Shown here: positions 1 to 7,745 of the stretch, piece by piece
Layout of the letters: every line of letters begins with the position of its first letter
Numbering within the stretch: the first letter of the stretch is position 1
Assembly (NCBI GenBank): GCA_003517725.1
Contig: DOZZ01000137.1
Location: 6,395-33,476, forward strand
DNA length: 27,082 nucleotides
From: Bryobacterales bacterium
GTDB lineage: Bacteria; Acidobacteriota; Terriglobia; Bryobacterales; Bryobacteraceae
Direction of reading: 5' to 3'
Translations under genes and position numbers: made by a program
The notes under the pieces: model-generated
Seen by the model: the letters and a program-made list of their open reading frames with translations, nothing else
Database searches by the model: none
What the model was told of the DNA's origin: nothing

Positions 1-43
1 TAAGATGCTTGACTTACAAGATGAACAGTTGCAAGGGAAGGTG

Positions 44-1888
44 CTAAGGCTTCGATACGGCCGGCAGCGAGATTCCGGCCCCGTAGGGGGCTAGTCCCGG
101 GATGCTGACCGGCAACTTACCGGAAATACTGGTTTCGCCGAGTAACGCGCGCACCAGCGCAATCTCCGAGGGTGGTACCGTGCTGTACGCCGTGAGGTAA
201 GCCGCAACGTCCGGAAAGGCCCGCAGCAGATAAGGACTGCCCAGCGCCGCTAAAATAATCGGCTTGCCAATGCGCCGCAACAGTTCAGGATACGCGCCGC
301 GCAGCGCGACGTTGCCGGCATAAGCCGCGACCGACACGAACGCCGCCGCCACCACGCTCTCGGCTGTTTGCGACTGCTGCACCAACGCATCCAGATCGGC
401 CGGGCTCAGCGCGGGGTCGAGGATGCGCACGTTGGCATTCGGCACGCGTTTTTTGAGCTCCTGCGCGAACGCCTGCCCCTCGTCGCCTTTACTATTTTCC
501 GTCAGCAGCAGGAACAGCGTCTTCGCCGGATCGCGCAGCGGCACCAGAGCCCCATCGTTGCGCACCAGCGTAATGGAACGGTCGGCGATGCCTTGGGCCA
601 CGGCGTTGGCCTCCGGCAAATTCACCAGCTTGGAAATGGACTTCTGGTTCACTAGCTTGCCGCGGTCCATTCCCACGCGAGCTTTGGCGAGCAGAATGCG
701 GTGAACGCTCTCATTGATGCGTTGTCGCGTCAGCCGGCCCGATTTAACGGCCGTCATCACGGCATCGATTGCGGCCAGCGGATCCGAGGGCATCAGCAGC
801 ACATCGACGCCCGCCTCCAGCGCGCGAACCGCCGCGTCACCAACCGTGAAGCCCTTGGCGATGCCGCCCATCTCGAGCGCGTCGGTGACGATGATGCCGC
901 GGAAGCCCAGGTCATGGCGCAGCAGGCCGGTGAGAATGGCGGGCGAGAGCGTGGCCGGTGTGGCGGCATCTTCGATGGCCGGCAGCGCCACGTGGGCCGA
1001 CATCACCGCGTCGACCCCGGCTTGTATGGCGGCGCGAAACGGCGGCAGCTCCACTTCATCCAAATGCTGACGCGTGGCCGGGATAGTTACCAGGTTCACG
1101 TGCGTGTCGGTGGCGGCATCGCCGTGGCCGGGAAAATGTTTAGCCGTGGTCAACACGCGATAGCGCGGGTCGGAGTGCGCGCCCTCGATGAACGCCGCCA
1201 CGTAGCGCGAAACGTCAGCCGCATTCTCGCCGAACGAGCGAATGTTGATGATAGGGTTGTCCGGGTTACTGTTGACGTCGGCCACCGGATAGAAGATCCA
1301 CTGTATGCCGATGGCCCGTGCCTCGCGCGCCGTAATGACGCCTTCAGCGCGGGCGCTCCCGGCGTCTCCGCCGGCCGCGAAGGCCATGGCGTGCGGAAAC
1401 ACCGTGGTGTCGTTCAGGCGCATCGACGCGCCACGCTCCAAATCGGCCGAGAATAGCAGCGGAATGCGCGCCGCACCCTGCAGTTTGTTGATGAGCGCCG
1501 CGGCCTGCAGCGGATCGGCGTGCTGGATCAGGTGGCCTTCAAAAACGTTAACCAGAATCACGCCGCCGACGCGCGTGCGGCGCACCAGGTTGAACAGATC
1601 TTTGTACGCCTTCGAGCGCGGCGCCAGGGGCTGCCCGCTGAACGGCACCACCACCAATTGCGCCACGGCGTCGTGCAGCGAGAGCGAGCGGGCCCAGCGC
1701 GCCGCCGTCTTCTCTTCGCGCGCGGCGCTCGCCTCTACCCGCGCGGCCTTTTTGATTTTAGGTTTAGCGCGGCGGACGGGAGCTTTCGATACACGCCGGT
1801 GACGGACGGCCAGCGCCGGCCCGGGCAGCAGCACAAAACACAGAAGCAGGCGAGCGAAAGAAGCAGGCACTACACGCAAGCTTGTCAC
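44..1888 (-). CDS. Secreted glycoside hydrolase family 3 protein, beta-N-acetylhexosaminidase (NagZ-like)
   Basis: Protein of 614 residues. A signal-like N terminus (hydrophobic residues about 12-27, ending PALA) is followed by a Lys/Arg-rich stretch (29-50). The GH3 barrel covers about 70-410. It has the NagZ-type motif KHFPGHGD at 250-257 with the downstream D-T-H (261-263), which supplies the His/Asp acid-base dyad of this subfamily. The nucleophile is probably Asp336 in VTDALEM. A second alpha/beta domain (about 430-600) matches the GH3 C-terminal domain, as in two-domain Gram-positive NagZ. The expected reaction is removal of terminal beta-linked GlcNAc from peptidoglycan fragments or other glycans. 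The signal sequence places it outside the cytoplasm, unlike cytoplasmic enterobacterial NagZ. The start is GTG with no clear Shine-Dalgarno, so the N terminus is tentative. The family is clear; the exact substrate is inferred. Confidence 0.9.
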   Translation of the reverse strand: MTSLRVVPASFARLLLCFVLLPGPALAVRHRRVSKAPVRRAKPKIKKAARVEASAAREEKTAARWARSLSLHDAVAQLVVVPFSGQPLAPRSKAYKDLFNLVRRTRVGGVILVNVFEGHLIQHADPLQAAALINKLQGAARIPLLFSADLERGASMRLNDTTVFPHAMAFAAGGDAGSARAEGVITAREARAIGIQWIFYPVADVNSNPDNPIINIRSFGENAADVSRYVAAFIEGAHSDPRYRVLTTAKHFPGHGDAATDTHVNLVTIPATRQHLDEVELPPFRAAIQAGVDAVMSAHVALPAIEDAATPATLSPAILTGLLRHDLGFRGIIVTDALEMGGIAKGFTVGDAAVRALEAGVDVLLMPSDPLAAIDAVMTAVKSGRLTRQRINESVHRILLAKARVGMDRGKLVNQKSISKLVNLPEANAVAQGIADRSITLVRNDGALVPLRDPAKTLFLLLTENSKGDEGQAFAQELKKRVPNANVRILDPALSPADLDALVQQSQTAESVVAAAFVSVAAYAGNVALRGAYPELLRRIGKPIILAALGSPYLLRAFPDVAAYLTAYSTVPPSEIALVRALLGETSISGKLPVSIPGLAPYGAGISLPAVSKP

Positions 1889-1922
1889 AAAACAGGAATG
1901 CCGCGGGCAGAGCGGCCGTGCG

Positions 1923-2378
1923 TTAAGCGCTGCGGCTGGCGTCAGTCCGGCGGCGTTGCGAACCGGCCGATTTGGCGCGCACCGGCGCCGCCGGGCGCAA
2001 CAGGCGCTTGACGTTGTGGGTCAGGTTGGGCAACTCGGACACGTTTTTGGCAAGCACCGCGTCGGCGCCCGTGCTCTCGGTCGTCATGCCCAGAAAATCC
2101 GCGAAACCCGAGAGCAGAATCGTGGGCACGGTCGGCCGCACCGCCCGCAATGCCGCGATCAACTCGACGCCCGTCATCTTCAACATCTTGTAGTCCGTCA
2201 CCACCAGGTCAAACGTTTCTTCACTAAACAGGCCGATGGCTTTCTCGGCGCTGGTGGTTGTCTTCACGCGGTAGCCCAAGCCTTCGAGCACGCGCCGCCG
2301 CGCCATATTACCGTGTTCATTGTCGTCCACCAGAAGAATTAGAGGGACAGGAATATCCGGTGAAGTCGCGGTTTGCAT
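1923..2378 (-). CDS. Stand-alone response regulator receiver protein
   Basis: Protein of 151 residues made of one CheY-like receiver domain (about 12-130) plus a short basic Arg/Ser tail. Visible landmarks are the acidic pair Asp18-Asp19, the phosphoacceptor Asp62 in VVTDYKM, Ser90 in the ILLSGF switch region, and Lys111. There is no DNA-binding or enzymatic output domain, so it probably acts by protein contact or in a phosphorelay. No histidine kinase is present in the window, so its partner is unknown. It lies 34 bases upstream of the GH3 gene on the same strand and may be co-transcribed with it. The divergent ABC exporter starts 159 bases away. Confidence 0.88.
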   Translation of the reverse strand: MQTATSPDIPVPLILLVDDNEHGNMARRRVLEGLGYRVKTTTSAEKAIGLFSEETFDLVVTDYKMLKMTGVELIAALRAVRPTVPTILLSGFADFLGMTTESTGADAVLAKNVSELPNLTHNVKRLLRPAAPVRAKSAGSQRRRTDASRSA

Positions 2379-2537
2379 GAGGGTGACGGTGCGAGAGTAA
2401 CAAGGCGGCTACAGCTTGTCAATAATTCCTCCGCCGGTTGCAGTCGAATCAAAACACGGGAGATTTAGAGCTTGACTTTTGCCTGCCGTACGGTCCCTTA
2501 ATCATCCTCTTTAAAGAAGCGGGTAGGCTGGTACTAG

Positions 2538-4367
2538 ATGCCTCCTCGCGAACGCAAGATGGAGCTACCGCACTCCTGGATCGACCGCCTTCGGGCCTTG
2601 CATAACGTCACTCCGCTGATCCGGATGATCTGGGATACCAGCCCTGCTTTAACCGCGGCCACGCTTGCCATTCGCCTCGTTTCCGCTTTCATTCCGGTGG
2701 CCCAACTGTGGGTCGGCAAACTGATTATCGATAGCCTGGTGCGGGTGATGACCCATCGTGCGCCCAACTCGGGGCGGGTCTGGGTTTATCTTTCGTGGGA
2801 AATTGCGCTGGTCGTTGTGAGCGATTTGTTGGGACGGCTCGGCGCTTTCTGCGACAGCCTGCTGGGCGACAAGTTCACCAATTTTCTGAGCCTGCGGCTG
2901 ATGGAGCACGCGGGTGCGCTCGATCTGGTCACTCTCGAAAATCCGGAGTTCCACGACAAACTGGAACGCGCGCGGCGTCAGACCACGGGCCGCCTGGGAA
3001 TGCTGGCGACGGTAGCCGGAGTGGCCCAGCAGACCATTACGCTGTTGTCGCTCTCGGCCGCCGTGGTGGCTTTCTCGCCGTGGTTCCTGGTGCTGATGGT
3101 GGCGGCCGTGATTCCGTCTTTTCTCGGTGAGACCCACTTCGCCATGCTGGCCTATTCCATGCTTTTCCGATGGACGCCGGAACGCCGCGAACTGGACTAT
3201 CTGCGCCTGCTGGGAGCCAGTCACCAGAGCGCCAAAGAAGTCAAAATCTTTGGGCTGGGGCCCTTTCTCACCGCCCGCGCGCGCCGCCTCTTTAATCAGT
3301 TCTACGACTCCAACAAGCGGCTCGCCATGCGCCGCGCGGCCACCGGCGCGCTTTTGAATCTGCTGCCGACCGCCGGCTACTACGGAGCTTACGTTTTGAT
3401 TTTGCTCGGCACTCTGGCAGGCAGGCTAACGCTTGGTGACCTCACCTTCCTCTCCGGCGCCTTCGCGCGATCGCGCAGCATCATCGAAGGTTTGTTTTCG
3501 AGCTTCAACAACATCACCGAGCAGGCGTTCTATCTGAAAGATCTCTTCGACTTTTTCGAGACCAAGCCCACCATCGTCTCCAAGCCCGGCGCACTGCCGG
3601 CTCCTCGGCCGATCCAGTCGGGTTTCGAATTTCGACGCGTCTCGTTCGCCTACCCCGGATCGCGCCGCAACGTGCTCCACGGCGTCAGCTTCCGGCTGGA
3701 CGCGCGCGAACGCATTGCACTGATCGGGGAAAACGGGGCCGGCAAAACCACCCTCGTGAAGCTGCTGGCGCGTTTGTATGACCCGACCGAGGGCAGCATC
3801 CTGCTGGACGGGGTCGATCTGCGCGATTACTCGGCCGAGGATCTGGCCCGGGAGATCGGCGTGATCTTCCAGGATTACATGCGGTACGACATGCTGGTCA
3901 AAGACAACATCGGCCTCGGACGCGTCGAAATGCTGGCGGATCAAAATCGCATCGAACAGGCCGCGCACAAAAGCCTGGCAGCCCCGCTGATTGCCAACCT
4001 GCCCGGCGGCTACCAGCAAATGCTGGGGCGCCGTTTTGATAACGGCATCGATCTTTCCGCCGGACAATGGCAGAAAATTGCGTTGGCCCGCGCCTACATG
4101 CGCGACGCGCAGGTCCTGATTTTAGATGAGCCCACCGCAAGCCTTGACGCGCGCGCCGAGTATGAAGTGTTCCTGCGCTTCACGGAACTCACGCGGGACC
4201 GCATGGCGATGCTGATTTCACATCGGTTTTCAACGGTGAGGATGGCGGACCGCATTCTGGTACTCGCGGATGGCGGCATCCAGGAGCAAGGCACCCATGA
4301 ACAGTTGCTTGCGCTGCGGGGCCGTTACGCCGAACTGTTCGAATTACAGGCGGCCGGATATCGTTGA
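2538..4367 (+). CDS. ABC exporter, fused permease and ATPase (NisT-like peptide-exporter type)
   Basis: Protein of 609 residues. The N-terminal half (about 20-330) is a six-helix exporter membrane domain and contains the NPEFHDKLERA element seen in NisT-like exporters. The nucleotide-binding domain shows Walker A GENGAGKTT (397-405), signature LSAGQWQK (506-513), Walker B VLILDEP (526-532) and an H-loop SHR (561-563). The LSxGQWQ form is typical of exporters for ribosomal peptides and related molecules. There is no C39 peptidase domain, so leader removal would need another protease. It is convergent with the JmjC/cupin gene, separated by a hairpin. ATG at 2538 was chosen; an internal ATG at residue 8 is possible, and neither has a strong Shine-Dalgarno. 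Export of the neighbouring Trp/Gly/Asp peptide is inferred from context. Confidence 0.9.
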   Translation: MPPRERKMELPHSWIDRLRALHNVTPLIRMIWDTSPALTAATLAIRLVSAFIPVAQLWVGKLIIDSLVRVMTHRAPNSGRVWVYLSWEIALVVVSDLLGRLGAFCDSLLGDKFTNFLSLRLMEHAGALDLVTLENPEFHDKLERARRQTTGRLGMLATVAGVAQQTITLLSLSAAVVAFSPWFLVLMVAAVIPSFLGETHFAMLAYSMLFRWTPERRELDYLRLLGASHQSAKEVKIFGLGPFLTARARRLFNQFYDSNKRLAMRRAATGALLNLLPTAGYYGAYVLILLGTLAGRLTLGDLTFLSGAFARSRSIIEGLFSSFNNITEQAFYLKDLFDFFETKPTIVSKPGALPAPRPIQSGFEFRRVSFAYPGSRRNVLHGVSFRLDARERIALIGENGAGKTTLVKLLARLYDPTEGSILLDGVDLRDYSAEDLAREIGVIFQDYMRYDMLVKDNIGLGRVEMLADQNRIEQAAHKSLAAPLIANLPGGYQQMLGRRFDNGIDLSAGQWQKIALARAYMRDAQVLILDEPTASLDARAEYEVFLRFTELTRDRMAMLISHRFSTVRMADRILVLADGGIQEQGTHEQLLALRGRYAELFELQAAGYR

Positions 4368-4392
4368 GACTTTGTGCACCGATATCCAGCCG
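4351..4392. terminator. Long hairpin between convergent genes, likely bidirectional terminator
   Basis: The arms CGGC-c-GGATATCG (4351-4363) and CGATATCC-a-GCCG (4380-4392) pair over 12 base pairs with one mismatch, around a 16-base loop. The hairpin overlaps the stop codon of the ABC exporter and lies just past the end of the cupin gene on the other strand. No clear T-run follows on either side, so intrinsic termination is plausible but not certain. Confidence 0.55.
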
Positions 4393-4399
4393 AACTGTA

Positions 4400-5620
4400 T
4401 TACGCGGCCCGGTCGGGAACGACTGCGGCCAGGCCGGCATTCACCAGCTCGGCTACAAACACCCGCAGCGTTGCCGGAGGGATGGTTTCGCCGCTGGTTT
4501 GCTGAAGCTGCGCCAGACTACACGTCTGGTGAGCCCGCAACGCTTCGAGCACCGGACCCGCGGCCGCCGCGAAAGTAGCCTCCTTGCCGTTACCGCGGAC
4601 CACAATGGTGTCGTCTCCGTTGCGGTGCCACTCCACTGGGCGAGCCACCAGGTATTTCACGGCCCATCCTTCATCTTCCGGAGGCAGCACTGAGGGTTGA
4701 GCGGTCCACGGCAGTCCGAAATGGGGCCGCGAGCGAGCCTGCGCGTCGAGCATTGAAAAATATTCGTCCAGCAGTCCTGGCTGCCAGGCTTGTTCCCAGG
4801 CCTGGCGCAGACACTCGAGGTGAGCCTCTTTGGCGGCCGCCGTGGCCAGCCGCGGGAGGTCGTTGCGCACATCCGTGCTGGAACGCAGCCGATCCGCGAA
4901 CCACGCCATGAAATCGAGGCCGCTCGCCCGGTGTATTCCCACCGTGAGATGCAGCGTCGGTTCGTCCAGCGGCACGGCCACATGCCACCAGCCTCGCGGA
5001 ATATACAGCAGGTCGCCGTCTTCCAGCAAGCCTTCCCACACCGGCTTTTCCGGAGGAGCTTCCTTTTTGGGATCGCCCTCCACCGGATGTTCGCGGGTCA
5101 TGGGATAGACCTTCCAGTGCTTGCGGCCGCTGATTTGAAGAATCAGCACGTCATGGCCGTCCCAGTGAAGGTCGAAGCCCGGCGACGTACGCCAACCCGC
5201 GTACAGGTTGACCTGAATGCGGGCGCGCAAGGCTTTTTCGATGTCCGCCGCGAGATCCCGGACGGGAGCATGGAGTTCATCCACGGCATCCAGGATCAGC
5301 GTCGCGCCTTGCTGCAAATGCTGGGTCAGTTCGGCGGAGCGGATGCGGGTCGTGGCAGGCGCATTCGGGCGCCGCGCCGGATGGTAGGAAAGAAATGAGT
5401 CGGCGGGAATGGGCTGACCGTCGCGTGCCAGCCGTAAGCGCGGGGTGTCCAGTTGGTGCAGAGCCAGGATCTCGTTCAGGTCGGGCCAGGTAAGCAGAGA
5501 TGAGAACTTGCCGGGGTGACCTGGGAAATATTGAAAACTTCTTCCCAGGTCGTTTTGCACAAACTTATCGGTGCTGGCCGGCGCAAGAACGTCGGCCAGC
5601 GTTTTAGGAGTCTTTTCCAT
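4400..5620 (-). CDS. JmjC/cupin-4 family Fe(II)/2-oxoglutarate-dependent oxygenase with C-terminal winged-helix-like domain
   Basis: Protein of 406 residues. The double-stranded beta-helix core (about 75-235) shows the HxD...H iron site: His152-Trp-Asp154 and His213 in GWWHVAVP. The segment GRKHWKVYP (165-173) carries a Lys likely to bind 2-oxoglutarate. A helical linker (about 235-320) and a winged-helix-like domain (about 322-402) follow, the order seen in bacterial ribosomal oxygenases such as RoxA/YcfD. Members of this family hydroxylate protein side chains. RoxA-like proteins act on ribosomal protein uL16, so a ribosomal role is an alternative. The gene starts 24 bases after the stop of the Trp/Gly/Asp peptide gene on the same strand, with no clear Shine-Dalgarno of its own. 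That suggests coupling to the peptide, so the inferred substrate is the peptide. Confidence 0.85.
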   Translation of the reverse strand: MEKTPKTLADVLAPASTDKFVQNDLGRSFQYFPGHPGKFSSLLTWPDLNEILALHQLDTPRLRLARDGQPIPADSFLSYHPARRPNAPATTRIRSAELTQHLQQGATLILDAVDELHAPVRDLAADIEKALRARIQVNLYAGWRTSPGFDLHWDGHDVLILQISGRKHWKVYPMTREHPVEGDPKKEAPPEKPVWEGLLEDGDLLYIPRGWWHVAVPLDEPTLHLTVGIHRASGLDFMAWFADRLRSSTDVRNDLPRLATAAAKEAHLECLRQAWEQAWQPGLLDEYFSMLDAQARSRPHFGLPWTAQPSVLPPEDEGWAVKYLVARPVEWHRNGDDTIVVRGNGKEATFAAAAGPVLEALRAHQTCSLAQLQQTSGETIPPATLRVFVAELVNAGLAAVVPDRAA

Positions 5621-5644
5621 GAGGAATGCCGCTGTCGGATGGGT

Positions 5645-5845
5645 TTAGTAATCGCCGTCCCAGCCGTCCCAACCATCGCCATCCCAGCCATCCGCGTCGC
5701 CAAAGCCGTCCCAGCCGTCTCCGTCATCCCAGCCCCACCAGCCCCACCAGCCCCAGGATGTCGACTGCGCACCGAATTTGGTGGGCGGTCCCGCAACGGG
5801 CTTCACGCCGAGCAAAAGTCCCGATTTCGAGTTTAGTTGTGCCAT
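5645..5845 (-). CDS. Small Trp/Gly/Asp-repeat peptide, candidate RiPP precursor
   Basis: Peptide of 66 residues. Residues 1-30 are an ordinary leader-like stretch beginning MAQLNSKSGLLLGVKP. Residues 31-66 are 12 Gly, 11 Asp, 10 Trp and one each of Phe, Ala and Tyr. This tail begins with WGWWGWWGWDD and continues as degenerate DGWDG repeats ending at Tyr66. ATG at 5845 is preferred because GGAAGG (5852-5857) lies 6 bases upstream; an in-frame start further upstream (5881) would add 12 residues. The tail is strongly acidic and aromatic, unlike any globular protein. The next gene on the same strand, 24 bases on, is a JmjC/cupin oxygenase, and an exporter lies beyond. Precursor function is inferred; I do not recognise the sequence as a named family. 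It could instead be a repetitive metal-binding or surface peptide. Confidence 0.75.
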   Translation of the reverse strand: MAQLNSKSGLLLGVKPVAGPPTKFGAQSTSWGWWGWWGWDDGDGWDGFGDADGWDGDGWDGWDGDY

Positions 5846-5848
5846 GAT

Positions 5849-5857
5849 CCACCTTCC
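5849..5857 (-). promoter_or_regulatory. Shine-Dalgarno fixing the start of the Trp/Gly/Asp peptide
   Basis: On the minus strand the bases GGAAGGTGG precede ATC-ATG. The GGAAGG core is 6 bases from the ATG at 5845. No comparable site precedes the longer in-frame start at 5881. Confidence 0.7.
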
Positions 5858-6121
5858 GTATGAATTTGCCGCACGTCCCAACCATCAGCGCCCGGAACAT
5901 GCACTTAGGTAGACGAGGCCTGACGCGCTAAGTTTCACACACATTTACAAATTTGGACTTGCTTTTCATTAAGGAACCGTCATCAATTTCACGGCTCCGC
6001 GGCCTTCTAGCTGCAACCACCTCTACAGGGGCAGCGTCACTCGGTCAGGTCGGCGAATGGTCGCGGGCCAATCCAACGCAGCCGCTTAGCCGTTTGCGTT
6101 TTGTTAACGGGGATAAAAAAT

Positions 6122-7729
6122 ATGTGGTCGACGAACCGAGCAGTTTACGCAGTCATATGTATCTCTCTCGGAGCGATTCCGCTGCTCGCGCAGCAGCCTT
6201 CGATTTCCGCGATCCAGAATAATTACAGTTATACGCTCCCTACTGTGCCGAACTACGGCATAGCGCCCGGATCTCTGTTCGTGATCTTCGGCTCGAATCT
6301 CTCCACGGTGACCACGCCGGTTTTGCAGTCCAGCGCCGCGCCGGGCGTGCCCCTCACGTTGAACGGCGTCACTGTCACGGCCAGCATCAACGGGACGGTG
6401 GCGAAGGTACCGCTTTACTACGTCTCGACAACGCAGATTGCCGGCATCTTAACGGCGAGCGTTCCGGCTGGGACAGGAACCATTACGGTTACGAACAACG
6501 GCCAAGCTAGCGCCCCGGCGCCGCTGCAGGTGGTTGCGAGCGATTTCGGGATTCTGACGACGAACAACGCCGGATCCGGATCGGCGGCCGCCTATGACGC
6601 GAATAATAAGCTGCTTACCGCCACCAATTCCGCGCGTCCCGGCCAGACGATCGTGCTCTGGGGTTCGGGGGTTGGCGCCGACCCGGGCAATGACGACAGA
6701 ATCTTTCCCCAAAAGCAGAACAATCTCAGCAACATCCCCGTGCAGGTTTTCATGGGTGGCGCGTCCGCACCCGTCGTGTACCGGGGCAGATCTCAATTTC
6801 CGGGAGTAGACCAAATCGACGTAACTGTGCCGGCGGGCGTACCGACGGGCTGCTATGTCTCGCTGGTCGTCATGAGCGGAAACGTCGTTAGCAATTCCAC
6901 CACCCTGCCGATCGCGCCGAATGGCGGAACGTGTTCGGACCCGAACACTGAGTTCACCGCTGCTCAATTGCAAGCGCTCAGTAATAAAAGCAGCGTGAAC
7001 GTCGGCACCATGTTCATCAGCCAGGAGGCCAACGTGGCGAGGAACCTTTCTCGTAATGTGTTCCGGGGCAAATTCCTGAACTACGCGTCGGCGGATTTCA
7101 ACGCGAGGACGCCATCACCCGGATTCCTCTCTTATGGCAGCTGCCAGATCCTTACGAAAGAGGCGCGTGCAACGCACCTGGACGTAGGCCCAACACTCAC
7201 CGTCTTAGGGCCCGGTGGAGAACAGGGATCGGCTTCTCCCACCACACAGAAAGACGGCACGCCAGGAGACTACGTAGGCTCGCTACCGGACGGGTTCATT
7301 CCCAGCGGAGGCGGCTCCTTCACCTTCAGCAACGGCTCCGGATCGGCCGCCGTCGGGCCGTTCAACGCAGCGGCAGTCACCATGCCGCCGCCGCTGACGT
7401 GGACCAACATGGGCGGGATTTCAACCATTAATCGATCGCAAGGCGTCACCGTCACGTGGAGCGGCGGTTCTCCCGGGACTTTCGTGATGCTCTTGGGAGC
7501 CGCCAGGATCTCCTCCACCTCGAATGCCGCCGTGTCGTTCGCTTGTGCGGCGTCGCTGAACTCGGGACAGTTCACGATCCCGCCTTCCCTGTTGCTCGCC
7601 GTGCCCGCCGGGACTGGACAGCTAATCCTGTATAACGTCACGGCGCCGGCGCCGTTCTCCGCTCCGGGCCTGGACCTGGGCGCTGCCTTCGCCGAGGTGG
7701 GTTGGAATATCCCGGTGATGTATCAGTAG
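6122..7729 (+). CDS. Secreted protein with TIGR03437-type (IPT/TIG-like) module
   Basis: Protein of 535 residues. Residues 1-24 form a signal peptide (MWSTNR, a hydrophobic core, then LLAQQ with likely cleavage after Ala). Residues about 28-275 match the uncharacterised acidobacterial module of the TIGR03437 type. Recognisable elements are an Asn-Tyr-Ser-Tyr opening, IAPGSLFVIFGSNLS, a PLYYVSTTQI strand, a GQTIVLWGSGVGADPG turn and the closing VDQIDVTVPAGVPTG strand. The module is often C-terminal, but here it is N-terminal. The remaining 250 residues are rich in Gly, Ser, Thr and Pro and have no recognised domain. ATG at 6122 follows GGGGAT at modest spacing; a TTG seven codons upstream (6101) is possible but would extend the signal peptide. 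The role is unknown, probably extracellular or cell-surface. Confidence 0.82.
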   Translation: MWSTNRAVYAVICISLGAIPLLAQQPSISAIQNNYSYTLPTVPNYGIAPGSLFVIFGSNLSTVTTPVLQSSAAPGVPLTLNGVTVTASINGTVAKVPLYYVSTTQIAGILTASVPAGTGTITVTNNGQASAPAPLQVVASDFGILTTNNAGSGSAAAYDANNKLLTATNSARPGQTIVLWGSGVGADPGNDDRIFPQKQNNLSNIPVQVFMGGASAPVVYRGRSQFPGVDQIDVTVPAGVPTGCYVSLVVMSGNVVSNSTTLPIAPNGGTCSDPNTEFTAAQLQALSNKSSVNVGTMFISQEANVARNLSRNVFRGKFLNYASADFNARTPSPGFLSYGSCQILTKEARATHLDVGPTLTVLGPGGEQGSASPTTQKDGTPGDYVGSLPDGFIPSGGGSFTFSNGSGSAAVGPFNAAAVTMPPPLTWTNMGGISTINRSQGVTVTWSGGSPGTFVMLLGAARISSTSNAAVSFACAASLNSGQFTIPPSLLLAVPAGTGQLILYNVTAPAPFSAPGLDLGAAFAEVGWNIPVMYQ

Positions 7730-7745
7730 GGCAGCAGCCGCGGCT

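Noticed and set aside
701..1456. Open frame of 251 codons on the plus strand
   Set aside because: It is antisense to the GH3 gene and shows an Arg/Gly/His-rich shadow composition.
2472..2503. TTGACT followed by TTAATC as a promoter of the ABC exporter
   Set aside because: The spacer is 20 bases, too long for a normal sigma-70 promoter, and the -10 match is weak.
5516..5847. Plus-strand frames rich in Pro, Val and Ala opposite the Trp/Gly/Asp peptide
   Set aside because: They are the complement of the peptide repeats. The minus-strand frame has the Shine-Dalgarno and the neighbouring oxygenase on the same strand.
5846..5881. Longer start for the Trp/Gly/Asp peptide
   Set aside because: The upstream in-frame start has no ribosome site, whereas GGAAGG lies 6 bases before the ATG at 5845.
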